A stretch of 64,000 bases of DNA, from NCBI RefSeq assembly GCF_032401055.1, contig NZ_CP135529.1:496001-560000 (forward strand). Reading direction: 5' to 3'. Below the pieces are notes generated by a model. The model worked only from the letters and a program-made list of their open reading frames with translations, had not been told where the DNA came from and searched no databases. Positions within the stretch are counted from its first letter, which is position 1; every line of letters begins with the position of its first letter. This stretch comes from Tardiphaga sp. 709 (GTDB lineage: Bacteria > Pseudomonadota > Alphaproteobacteria > Rhizobiales > Xanthobacteraceae). Of the stretch, positions 16,256 through 24,528 are shown one piece after another. The position numbers and the translations under genes were made by a program.

Positions 16256-17605
16256 TCAGCGTCCGCTCATGCTCAGCACGCGATCGACCATCGGACCGCA
16301 CAGGCCGAGATAGTTGGCCGGGTCGCAGTGACGACGGATGGCATCCTTGCCGCCAAGCGCTTCGGTAATTTCCGGGACCTCGGCGAGGATGTCCGCAAGC
16401 TGTCCGCCGCCTTCGATTGCCTTGCGGCAGGCATCGTAGACGACGTCATGCGCATGCTGGCGGCCGAGTTTCGGCGCCGCTGCCATCATCACCGCTTCGG
16501 CGACGATAAGGCCGCGTGTCAGATCCAGATTCTCCAGCATGCGCTTCTCATGAACCACAAGTCCGGCCAGCATGAATTTGGCATTTGCCAGCGAAGAGGC
16601 GGTGAGCAGGAAGCTCTCCGGCAACGACACCCATTCGAGATGCCAAGGCCCCGTTGCACGTTCCAGATCATGGATCATGCCGTCGAGCATGGTCGCGACA
16701 TGCTGGCGCACCGCCTTGGCAGCGGCGAGCATCAGCTCGCTTGAAATCGCGTTACGCTTTTGCGGCATCGTCGATGACGCGCCGCGACCGGGCACGAAAG
16801 GCTCAGACACTTCGCCGAATTCGGACGATGACAACAGCATCACGTCGGTGGCGATCTTGCCGAGCGTGCCGGTGATCAGACCGAGCAGTGTGACCGCTTC
16901 GGCGATGCCGTCGCGGGCAACATGCCAGGTGATCGAGGGCTGATGCAGGCCGAGCTCCTCGCAGAACAGCTTTTGCATCTCCAAGCCGCCCTCGCCCACC
17001 GATGCGAGCGTCCCCGCGGCGCCGGAGAACTCGCCGAGCAGGATGCGCGGCAATGCCTGATCGACGCGCTCAATGTGCCGATCGATGGAGGACAGCCAGA
17101 CGGCAGCCTTGTAGCCGAAGGTCACCGGCAGGGCCTGCTGCAGATGGGTGCGCCCGGCCATCGGCGTGTCGCGATATTTTTTCGCCATGGTAGCGAGGAT
17201 GTCGCGGACCTCGCGCAGATCGCGCGCAACGATCTGCAAGGCCGCGCGGATCTGCAAGACGTTGGCGGTATCCATGATGTCCTGGGTGGTCGCGCCCCAG
17301 TGGACGTAGCGGCCTGCCTCTCCGGCGGCCTCGGATAGCTGATGGACCAGCGGCAGGATCGGGTAGCCGACGATTTCGGTTTCAGCACGGAGCTTGTCGA
17401 AATCGATCCGGATCGATTTGGCGGCAGCCTCGATGGCCTGCGCGACTTCCTTCGGCACGACGCCGAGACGGGCCTGGGCGCGGGCCAGCGCGACTTCGGC
17501 CTCGATGTAGCGGCCGACCAGGGCTTCGTCGGCGAAGACCGCCCGCATTTCCGCGGTGCCGAACATGTCCCGAAACAGGACCGAATCGAAAACCGTGCTG
17601 CCCAT
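16256..17605 (-). CDS. Adenylosuccinate lyase-family protein (PcaB-like cycloisomerase or amine lyase)
   Basis: 449 aa from the ATG at 17605, preceded by AGAGGAAG. Fumarase/aspartase-superfamily motifs are clear: YVHWGATTQDIMDTA, AGRTHLQQALP and the signature GASSTMPQKRN. The C-terminus has the ADSL_C region ending in NYLGLCGPMVDRVLS. This pattern fits 3-carboxy-cis,cis-muconate cycloisomerase and related lyases better than PurB. Substrate is not deducible. It is the first gene of the minus-strand cluster, divergent from a GntR regulator across a perfect inverted repeat. Confidence 0.82.
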   Translation of the reverse strand: MGSTVFDSVLFRDMFGTAEMRAVFADEALVGRYIEAEVALARAQARLGVVPKEVAQAIEAAAKSIRIDFDKLRAETEIVGYPILPLVHQLSEAAGEAGRYVHWGATTQDIMDTANVLQIRAALQIVARDLREVRDILATMAKKYRDTPMAGRTHLQQALPVTFGYKAAVWLSSIDRHIERVDQALPRILLGEFSGAAGTLASVGEGGLEMQKLFCEELGLHQPSITWHVARDGIAEAVTLLGLITGTLGKIATDVMLLSSSEFGEVSEPFVPGRGASSTMPQKRNAISSELMLAAAKAVRQHVATMLDGMIHDLERATGPWHLEWVSLPESFLLTASSLANAKFMLAGLVVHEKRMLENLDLTRGLIVAEAVMMAAAPKLGRQHAHDVVYDACRKAIEGGGQLADILAEVPEITEALGGKDAIRRHCDPANYLGLCGPMVDRVLSMSGR

Positions 17606-17619
17606 ACCGCTTCCTCTTA

Positions 17620-17653
17620 TTATGTTCGTACATATTAAATTGTACGAACATAA
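17620..17653. promoter_or_regulatory. Perfect 13-bp inverted repeat, candidate GntR operator
   Basis: Left arm TTATGTTCGTACA (17620-17632) and right arm TGTACGAACATAA (17641-17653), separated by the 8-base AT-rich spacer TATTAAAT. It lies 14 bases upstream of the lyase start and 87 bases upstream of the chosen GntR start, where it could control both. A T-rich half site with this symmetry suits a dimeric regulator. Confidence 0.78.
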
Positions 17654-17740
17654 ACCGTGTGTCAATCTCGTTTCTTGACGAGATGGTCGCCAATCAGGCT
17701 TCCATCTTGCGATCAGGGACTTAGGGGCCGAGGGACGACG

Positions 17741-18490
17741 GTGGAAAAGCGTTACGCGTTCGTGGCCCGAGCACTGACCGAGGCCATCGCAGACGGACGG
17801 CATCCAGTCGGGTCTGTGCTGCCGACAGAGTACGAGCTGGCGGACCAGTTCGCCGTGAGCCGGTCGACTGTGCGCGCGGCGATGCAGGAGCTGCAGGCGT
17901 CAGGCCTTGTCAGCCGGAAGCGCAATGCCGGGACGCGCGTCGAAGCGGCCTCTCCGGCCAAGGGCGGCGACGGCTTTACGCAGGCACTCAATACGATCGA
18001 GGCGGTGCAGCAGTTCGGCACCGAGACCGAACGACACGTGCAGCGTGTCACCGACATCGTCGCGGACAGCGAGCTTGCGGAGCAGCTCGGCTGCCAGCCC
18101 GGCCGTCGCTGGTTGTGCATCTCAAGTCTGCGCACGATTCCGGGCGACGTCACACAGACGCCGATCTGCTGGACCGATGTCTATATCGACGGCGCCTTCG
18201 CCGACGAGGTGCGCGCGAAGATGGGCGGGCATCACGAGATCTTCGGCACGCTCGTCGAGAAAATCTCGGGACGACGCTTTGCCGAGATCCGTCAGGACAT
18301 TTCTGCGGTTGGCGTCTCGGACGCGATGGCGGAGCCACTGAAGGCAATGGCTGGCGCGCATGCGCTGTCGATTCGGCGGCAGTATCTGTTCGCCTCAAAC
18401 GAGCTGGCTGAGGTCTCGCTCAGCATTCATCCGGCAGATCGGTATCGGTATTCGACGCGGCTGCTAAGGCGAGAACGCGTGCAGGAGTAA
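17741..18490 (+). CDS. GntR-family (HutC/UTRA) transcriptional regulator
   Basis: 249 aa from GTG 17741, preceded by GAGGGA; the longer frame from 17657 would start right at the operator. The N-terminal winged helix reads SVLPTEYELADQFAVSRSTV, typical of GntR. The C-terminal domain is UTRA-like (ICWTDVYIDGAFADEV, then SIRRQYLFASNELAEVSLSIHP), which binds a small ligand. It is divergent from the lyase, Bug protein and fumarase cluster, which it probably represses until the substrate appears. Confidence 0.9.
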   Translation: MEKRYAFVARALTEAIADGRHPVGSVLPTEYELADQFAVSRSTVRAAMQELQASGLVSRKRNAGTRVEAASPAKGGDGFTQALNTIEAVQQFGTETERHVQRVTDIVADSELAEQLGCQPGRRWLCISSLRTIPGDVTQTPICWTDVYIDGAFADEVRAKMGGHHEIFGTLVEKISGRRFAEIRQDISAVGVSDAMAEPLKAMAGAHALSIRRQYLFASNELAEVSLSIHPADRYRYSTRLLRRERVQE

Positions 18491-18516
18491 AGTGGGAGAA
18501 TGCAGCCGAAGTCACG

Positions 18517-18921
18517 TCACGGCTGGCGAAGCCATGTAATGAACTGCTCGACATCAGCCCGGTCGTATCCGAGCAATTCGCCAATCACGCGTTCCAGATC
18601 CGGGCGCCGCCCCGGCAGCAAGGTGAGATAGAGGCTCTGCACCATGAGCATCGCCGGAATGCGCCATGCCTCTTGGGCGTCGGCGTAGAGTACATAACGC
18701 GTGGAAAGTTCTCTGCCGTTTGAAAGCTTATACTTCTCAATCTTCTCGGCTTTGACGAAGCGCCCATTCGCCACGAACTCATCGAAGCGAGGGTCGGGAT
18801 AGTCCGTGTATTTTTCACTGCCTTCGAACACAAACATGCTGAGATGCTTCTGCCCGGCGATCATTAGATCGAATTCGCGTCCTTCATGAGGTCCCACATA
18901 AGACGGCGCTTCTTCCGACAT
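18517..18921 (-). CDS. Conserved hypothetical protein downstream of recJ
   Basis: 134 aa from ATG 18921 (a GTG one codon earlier is also possible). The start lies 4 bases past the recJ stop in the same direction, so it is probably co-transcribed with recJ. The sequence is soluble, acidic, with no signal peptide or recognised motif; MLMVQSLYLTLLPGRRPDLERV looks like a core helix. Confidence 0.62.
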   Translation of the reverse strand: MSEEAPSYVGPHEGREFDLMIAGQKHLSMFVFEGSEKYTDYPDPRFDEFVANGRFVKAEKIEKYKLSNGRELSTRYVLYADAQEAWRIPAMLMVQSLYLTLLPGRRPDLERVIGELLGYDRADVEQFITWLRQP

Positions 18922-18925
18922 CACG

Positions 18926-20764
18926 CTACCTGATCATCTTCGGCCCGGGATCGGGCGCGGCCACGTCGATCACGCGCATCTGCACGCGCTCGGCACCCTG
19001 CCAGCGATCGACGGTCAGCGAGCCCGCCACATGCACAGGCTGACCACGCAGCTCCTGTAATGCGTTGCCGAGCTTCTGTCCGACCGAGCGAAACGCGATG
19101 CCGTTGACCATGGCGCCGTCCGACGCCTTGAAGCGCAGCCGCAGATGCGCCTGCCCGACTTCATCGACATAAACGAGCTGATGCGCCGGCAACGCAATTA
19201 CCGGCTCGGGATTGGCCTGCCCGAACGGGCCGGCGCGGTTGAGCGTATTCACCAGATCCGTCGTGACGCCGCGCGCAGTGACAGCGCCATCAATGAACAG
19301 TTCTTTCTCGTTGCGGGACTTGCCGACATCCGCAGCCAGCGCGCTTTCGATATAGGCGCGGAATTCGCCAAGCCGTTCCTTGCGTAGCGTGATGCCCGCG
19401 GCCATTGCGTGGCCGCCACCTTTCATGAGAAGCCCATCGGCAACAGCTTGCCGCACGGCTTTGCCGAGATCGACGCCGGAGATCGAGCGGCCAGACCCCG
19501 TGCCAATTCCGCCAGGCTCCAGCGCGATGGCAAAAGCCGGACGCGCAAATTTCTCCTTGAGCCGCGAGGCGACCAGACCGACGACGCCGGGATGCCAGCC
19601 TTCGCTGGCCGTCACGATCACGGAGCCTTTGTCTTCGAGCCCCAGTGACGCCAACGCCTCCGCCTCGGCTTGCGCTTCCGCGGCCTGTTCGATCACGCGG
19701 CGTTCGATGTTCAGCCGATCGAGTTCGGCAGCGATCTTAGCGGCCTCGGAAATATCGCCTTCGAGCAGCAGCCGCACGCCCAAATCGGCGCGCCCGATCC
19801 GGCCGCCGGCATTGATGCGCGGTCCAAGCATAAAGCCGAGATGCCATGCTTCCGGCGGACCGTTCAAACGCGCCACATCCATCAGCGCGGTGTGCCCGAT
19901 GTGATCGCGGCGGCGTAATGCGATGAGACCCTTGGCAACGAAGGCGCGGTTCAGACCGATCAGCGGCGCCACGTCGGCGACGGTGCCCAGGGCCACATGA
20001 TGCAGCATGCCCAAAAGATCAGGCTCCGGCATCTCTGCGGTCCAGAAACTGCGCTTGCGCAATTCGCGATTGACGGCGACCAGCGTGATCAGCACGAGGC
20101 CCACAGCGGCGAGATGACCGAGACCGGAAATATCGTCGAGCCGGTTCGGATTCACTATGGCATCAACGTCAGGCAATTCCTCACCGGTCTGATGGTGATC
20201 GATGACGACCACGGACATGCCGAGCTTCTTGGCCTCGGCCAGCGGCTCGAAACTCGTCGTGCCGCAATCGACCGTCACGAGCAGCGTGGCGCCCTTGCCG
20301 GCCAGCGTCCTGATGGCATCCACATTGGGGCCGTAGCCCTCGAAGATGCGATCGGGAATGTGGATCTGCGGGTCGAGCCCGCAATGGCGGAGATGCCAGG
20401 CCAGCAGCGCCGACGACGTCGCGCCGTCGACGTCGTAGTCGCCGAAGATCGCCACCTTCTCCCGGCGCTGCGCCGCATCCGCAATGCGCTTCGCCGCCGC
20501 CTCCATCTGCGTGATGGTGAACGGGTCCGGCATCAGCTTGCGGATAGTGGGATCGAGGAAGTCTTCGACCGCGTCGAGCTCGATATTGCGGCCGGCGATG
20601 ACCCGCGCCAGCATTTCCGGCAATTGGAAACGCTGCACCATGGCCAGCGCTCGCGCCGCCCCGCGCTGGTCTACCCGGTCACGCCAGATCCGCCCGGTGG
20701 CGGATTCGGTGACGCCGAGAAAGGCCTGCTGGGATTCGACGGGAATGATGGTCGGTGGCGTCAT
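18926..20764 (-). CDS. recJ: Single-stranded-DNA-specific 5'-3' exonuclease RecJ
   Basis: 612 aa from the ATG at 20764. DHH-family motifs appear in order: GDYDVDGATSSALL (motif I), VTVDCGTTSFEP, VIDHHQTGEELPD (DHH), NPNRLDD, then the DHHA1 glycine-rich GGGHAMAAGIT, followed by the RecJ OB domain. RecJ degrades single strands in RecF-pathway recombination and repair. It is the downstream part of a run alaC, hom, glpX, GNAT, HAD, recJ. Confidence 0.95.
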   Translation of the reverse strand: MTPPTIIPVESQQAFLGVTESATGRIWRDRVDQRGAARALAMVQRFQLPEMLARVIAGRNIELDAVEDFLDPTIRKLMPDPFTITQMEAAAKRIADAAQRREKVAIFGDYDVDGATSSALLAWHLRHCGLDPQIHIPDRIFEGYGPNVDAIRTLAGKGATLLVTVDCGTTSFEPLAEAKKLGMSVVVIDHHQTGEELPDVDAIVNPNRLDDISGLGHLAAVGLVLITLVAVNRELRKRSFWTAEMPEPDLLGMLHHVALGTVADVAPLIGLNRAFVAKGLIALRRRDHIGHTALMDVARLNGPPEAWHLGFMLGPRINAGGRIGRADLGVRLLLEGDISEAAKIAAELDRLNIERRVIEQAAEAQAEAEALASLGLEDKGSVIVTASEGWHPGVVGLVASRLKEKFARPAFAIALEPGGIGTGSGRSISGVDLGKAVRQAVADGLLMKGGGHAMAAGITLRKERLGEFRAYIESALAADVGKSRNEKELFIDGAVTARGVTTDLVNTLNRAGPFGQANPEPVIALPAHQLVYVDEVGQAHLRLRFKASDGAMVNGIAFRSVGQKLGNALQELRGQPVHVAGSLTVDRWQGAERVQMRVIDVAAPDPGPKMIR

Positions 20765-20811
20765 GGGATCAGCAATAGGCCGCGCAGCCGCTTTCGGCAA
20801 ATCTCAGGCCA

Positions 20812-21531
20812 TCAGCAGCCCATCCACTTCGCCAGATCGTTGAAATCATCGGCCACCACGTCCCACGGGCCCTCGGCCTTGAAGTCGCGGTTCTGGTGCG
20901 GACCATATTCAGTGACGCGCGGCACGAAGGCGGTCTTGAGGCCGAGTTTGTGCGCGGCATCGAGATCGCTGTTATGCGCAGCCACCATCATGACTTCTGC
21001 AGGCTTGAGATTGAGCAGTGCGGCGGCGCCGAGATAGGCCTGCGGATCGGGCTTATAGTGTTCGAACAGTTCCGCGCTCACGATCAGGTCCCATGGCAGG
21101 CCGGCGAATTTCGCCATGTTGGTCAGCAGCGCGACATTGCCGTTCGACAACGGGCTGATGACGTATTTTGTCTTCAGCCTGGTCAGGCCGCTCACCGAAT
21201 CCGCCCACGGATGCAGCCGGTGCCAGCCGAGTGTCATGTAATGCAGATCGTTGTCCGAGAGCCCGTTGATGCCGAACTTAGCGACCAGCACATCGAGTGA
21301 CTGCCGATGCAGCGTATCGAGCTTGACGAAACCGCGCTCGGGATGATGACGCACCACGTCCATCGACGGCATGTAGGCCTGCCGCCAGGCATCGACGAGC
21401 GCAGTCCAGTCCGCGGCAATGCCGCGCGCTTTGCCGAACGCGGTACAGTCAGCAATCAGGCTGGAACGCCAGTCAACCACGGTGCCGAACACGTCGAACA
21501 CCAGAGCCTTGACGTTATCGGTCTCGCTCAT
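20812..21531 (-). CDS. Haloacid dehalogenase type II (HAD superfamily)
   Basis: 239 aa. HAD motifs: nucleophile Asp in ALVFDVFGTVVDWR, Ser in ISPLSNGNV, Lys in HYKPDPQAY, and the type II VAAHNSDLDAAHKLGLKTAFV loop. Type II enzymes hydrolyse 2-haloacids by inversion; the true substrate here is unproven. It ends 47 bases before the recJ start and a hairpin separates it from the upstream GNAT gene. Confidence 0.88.
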   Translation of the reverse strand: MSETDNVKALVFDVFGTVVDWRSSLIADCTAFGKARGIAADWTALVDAWRQAYMPSMDVVRHHPERGFVKLDTLHRQSLDVLVAKFGINGLSDNDLHYMTLGWHRLHPWADSVSGLTRLKTKYVISPLSNGNVALLTNMAKFAGLPWDLIVSAELFEHYKPDPQAYLGAAALLNLKPAEVMMVAAHNSDLDAAHKLGLKTAFVPRVTEYGPHQNRDFKAEGPWDVVADDFNDLAKWMGC

Positions 21532-21572
21532 GGTCTCATCCCCATTTTGTTTTCTTGGTTTTTAGTTCGATT

Positions 21573-21602
21573 AATCCGAGCGCATGTTGGCGCGCTCGGA
21601 TT
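21573..21602 (-). terminator. Hairpin after the GNAT gene
   Basis: Arms AATCCGAGCGC (21573-21583) and GCGCTCGGATT (21592-21602) with an 8-base loop. It starts 9 bases past the GNAT stop on the minus strand. The T run that would follow is weak, so it may be a factor-dependent terminator or mRNA stabiliser. Confidence 0.55.
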
Positions 21603-21610
21603 GCCTTTAA

Positions 21611-22063
21611 TCAGAGTATCTTCCGGTACTGCATAAATCCGGAATTGTCCGCCACCTGATCGTAGAGAATTCTGGCCTGCGCATTCTCGTTCTGGGTCAG
21701 CCAATGCACGCGGCTGCAGCCATCAGCCTTGGCCTTTGCATACACCGCTTCGATCAAAGCGCGACCGATGCCAAGTCCCCGCGCGCTGTTGTCAACGAAC
21801 AGGTCCTGCAAATAGCAGTAATTGCCGGGCGTCCAGGATGAGCGGTGATACAGGAACTGCACGATGCCGGTGAGCTTGCCGTCCACATAGGCGCCGAGCA
21901 GGAACATCTGCTCATTGGCGTCATGGAAACGCTTCCACGCCGTATCGGTCGCGATCTGCGGCAGCGTCGATTTGTAGAAGGTTAGATAGCCCTGCCACAG
22001 CGGCTCCCAGGCAGCCCGTTCATCGGGGCCGACCGGGCGGATCTCAACATTCGCCTTCAACAT
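21611..22063 (-). CDS. GNAT-family N-acetyltransferase
   Basis: 150 aa. The acetyl-CoA pyrophosphate loop is ARGLGIGRALIEA, preceded by the beta-strand YCYLQDLFVDN and followed by VHWLTQNENAQARILYDQVA, which is typical of diamine/amino-acid GNATs. The start lies 10 bases past the glpX stop, so the two genes are co-transcribed. Acceptor substrate is unknown. Confidence 0.85.
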   Translation of the reverse strand: MLKANVEIRPVGPDERAAWEPLWQGYLTFYKSTLPQIATDTAWKRFHDANEQMFLLGAYVDGKLTGIVQFLYHRSSWTPGNYCYLQDLFVDNSARGLGIGRALIEAVYAKAKADGCSRVHWLTQNENAQARILYDQVADNSGFMQYRKIL

Positions 22064-22073
22064 GTGACCGAAC

Positions 22074-23072
22074 TCAATCCAGGTGGAATTTTTCGAGCTG
22101 GCGATGCTCGCCCTTGATGATGCGCACGGTGCCGGTCACCGAACGCATCACGATGGTCTCGGTCTCGATGACGTCGCCGCGGAACTTGACGCCCGACAGC
22201 AATGCGCCGTCGGTGACACCAGTGGCGGCAAACAGGCAGTCGCCCTTCGCCATGTCCTCGATGCCATAAATCATCTTCGGATCGGTGACACCCATCTTCA
22301 GCGCACGCTCGCGCTTCTCATCGGTATCGAGGATCAATCGGGTCTGCATCTGGCCGCCGATGCAGCGCAGTGCTGCGGCCGCCAGCACGCCTTCCGGTGC
22401 TCCGCCAATGCCAAGATAGATGTCGATGCCAGATTTGGCGGGATCGGTGGTGTGGATGACACCGGCGACGTCGCCGTCCGGAATGAGACGCAGTGCCGCT
22501 CCGGTCGAGCGGATCGCTGCAATCAATGCTTCGTGCCGCGGCCGCTCAAGCACGAGGGCGGTGATCGCCGACACCGGCACGCCCTTGGCCTTGGCGAGGC
22601 GCTTGATGTTCTCTTCCGGCGATGCGTCGATGTCGATCACGTTCTTGGCGTAACCCGGACCAATCGCGATCTTGTCCATATAGACGTCGGGCGCGTGCAG
22701 CAGTGTGCCGCCGTCGGCCATCGCCATGGTGGCGATCGAGCCCGGCATGTCCTTGGCGCACAGTGTCGTACCTTCCAGCGGGTCGACGGCAATATCGACC
22801 TTCGGGCCGGCATTGATGCCGACCTTTTCGCCGATATAGAGCATCGGCGCTTCGTCGCGCTCGCCCTCGCCGATCACGATGGTGCCGTCGATCGGCATCT
22901 TGTTGAGCTCGCGGCGCATCGCATCGACCGCTGCCTGATCGGCCGCCTTCTCCTGCCCATGACCACGCAGCCGCGCAGCCGACACCGCCGCGCGCTCGGT
23001 CACACGAACGATCTCCAGCGTCAGAATGCGCTCGAGCAGTTGCTGCGGCGGGACGGTAATATGGGTCGACAT
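22074..23072 (-). CDS. glpX: Class II fructose-1,6-bisphosphatase
   Basis: 332 aa from ATG 23072, preceded by AAGGAG. It has the GlpX metal and phosphate motifs: GTIVIGEGERDEAPMLYIGE, VDPLEGTTLCA and GIGGAPEGVLAAAAL. The enzyme makes fructose 6-phosphate in gluconeogenesis. The position between hom and recJ is a conserved order in the Bradyrhizobium group. Confidence 0.95.
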   Translation of the reverse strand: MSTHITVPPQQLLERILTLEIVRVTERAAVSAARLRGHGQEKAADQAAVDAMRRELNKMPIDGTIVIGEGERDEAPMLYIGEKVGINAGPKVDIAVDPLEGTTLCAKDMPGSIATMAMADGGTLLHAPDVYMDKIAIGPGYAKNVIDIDASPEENIKRLAKAKGVPVSAITALVLERPRHEALIAAIRSTGAALRLIPDGDVAGVIHTTDPAKSGIDIYLGIGGAPEGVLAAAALRCIGGQMQTRLILDTDEKRERALKMGVTDPKMIYGIEDMAKGDCLFAATGVTDGALLSGVKFRGDVIETETIVMRSVTGTVRIIKGEHRQLEKFHLD

Positions 23073-23129
23073 TGGCGGGCTCCTTCTACGGTGGGACGAA
23101 TGTCCCCGTACAACTCTCAACGCGTGGAT

Positions 23130-24452
23130 TTAGTTCTTCTCGATCCGGATAACCTGCGGCTTGCCCGATATCACCTTGTCGCTCTGTACGGCCTGGAGGG
23201 CGCGGCGCATCGCGTCCTCGGTGGTGGCATAGGTGATCAGGATAACAGGCACCGGTGACGATTTCGTGCTCTTGCCAACCGGCTCGATGCCGCCATTCGG
23301 ATGGCGCTGCACGATCGACTCCAGCGAGATCTTCTGCTCGGCCAGACGCGTTGCGATGCGTGCGGCCGTGCCGGCAAGATCGCGCGCCATCAAGCGGATG
23401 TAATAACCACCTTCATGGCGCTCCATCGGAGCCTTGGTGGTGGTCTTGAGCTTCTCAACCGGCCGACCGAACGGCAGCGCGCGCACATTACGTGCGACAT
23501 CGGCGATATCGGCAAGAACTGCAGACGCCGTCGCGGCGCCGCCAGCGCCGGGACCGACCAGCGTGATCGGCGCAATGCCTGCGCCGTCAACCGTGACAGC
23601 GTTGGTGACGCCCATGACCTGCGCAATGGAGGATGACAGCGGCACCATGGTCGGATGCACGCGTTGTTCGATGCCAGTTGCGGTGCGCATGGCAACGCCC
23701 AGCAGCTTCACACGATAGCCAAGCTCTGCAGCAGCACGCAGATCTTCAGCCGCGATGGACGAAATGCCCTCGACTGACACTGCGCTCTGCGCGACCTTGG
23801 TCCCGAATGCGAGGCTGGCGAGAATGGCCAGCTTCTGCGCCGTGTCGTGGCCATCGACGTCGAAGGACGGCTCGGCCTCGGCGTAGCCAAGCCGCTGCGC
23901 GTCTTTAAGGCATTCCCCGAAGGACAGGCCCTCCAGCTCCATCCGTGACAGGATGTAGTTACAGGTGCCGTTGAGAATACCGTAGACGCGATTGATATCG
24001 GTGCCGACGAGACCTTCGCGGATGGTCTTGATGATGGGAATGGCGCCAGCGACGGCGGCCTCGTAGTTCAGCGCGCCGCCGTTCTTCTCGGCCGATGCCG
24101 CGAGCTTCAAACCATGCTTGGCGATCAGTGCCTTGTTCGCGGTCACGACCGACTTGCCAGCGCGTAGCGCCGCCTCGATCGACGACAGCGCGGGATCGCC
24201 GACACCTCCCATCAATTCAACAAAACACTCGACTTCCGGATGCTGCGCAACCGCGAGCGGATCCTTCATCCAATCGATGCCGCGCAGATCGACGCCGCGC
24301 TTCTTGGTCTTGGAGCGCGCGGTGACAGCAACCACCTTGACGCCACGACCGCAGCGCGCGGCCAAAATCGAGTTCTGCTGTTCGATGAGACGGACAACTT
24401 CGGCACCAACGGTGCCGAGTCCCGCGATACCCACTTTGAGGGGTGCGATCAT
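23130..24452 (-). CDS. hom: Homoserine dehydrogenase
   Basis: 440 aa. An N-terminal NAD(P)-binding motif (VGIAGLGTVGAEVV) is followed by the catalytic region (YEAAVAGAIPIIKTIREGLVGTDINRV) and a C-terminal ACT domain (near AEQKISLESIVQRHPNGG), which mediates threonine feedback. It reduces aspartate semialdehyde to homoserine. It lies downstream of alaC with a palindromic repeat between them. Confidence 0.95.
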   Translation of the reverse strand: MIAPLKVGIAGLGTVGAEVVRLIEQQNSILAARCGRGVKVVAVTARSKTKKRGVDLRGIDWMKDPLAVAQHPEVECFVELMGGVGDPALSSIEAALRAGKSVVTANKALIAKHGLKLAASAEKNGGALNYEAAVAGAIPIIKTIREGLVGTDINRVYGILNGTCNYILSRMELEGLSFGECLKDAQRLGYAEAEPSFDVDGHDTAQKLAILASLAFGTKVAQSAVSVEGISSIAAEDLRAAAELGYRVKLLGVAMRTATGIEQRVHPTMVPLSSSIAQVMGVTNAVTVDGAGIAPITLVGPGAGGAATASAVLADIADVARNVRALPFGRPVEKLKTTTKAPMERHEGGYYIRLMARDLAGTAARIATRLAEQKISLESIVQRHPNGGIEPVGKSTKSSPVPVILITYATTEDAMRRALQAVQSDKVISGKPQVIRIEKN

Positions 24453-24495
24453 TAAGCTTCAGACCTGTCGGAATTCTTGTTGAGCGATGACCGGT

Positions 24496-24520
24496 CCGAA
24501 AACCGGTTGCCGGTTTTCGG
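24496..24520. repeat. Short palindromic intergenic repeat
   Basis: Perfect 11-bp arms CCGAAAACCGG (24496-24506) and CCGGTTTTCGG (24510-24520) with a 3-base loop, in the gap between alaC and hom. It looks like the dispersed palindromic units (RIME/REP-like) of Rhizobiales intergenic regions. It may also act as a transcript hairpin after alaC. Confidence 0.6.
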
Positions 24521-24528
24521 GATCACGC

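Noticed and set aside
22083-23258. 391-codon frame antisense to glpX and hom
   Set aside because: No motif and low-complexity His/Arg/Asp text; glpX is certain.
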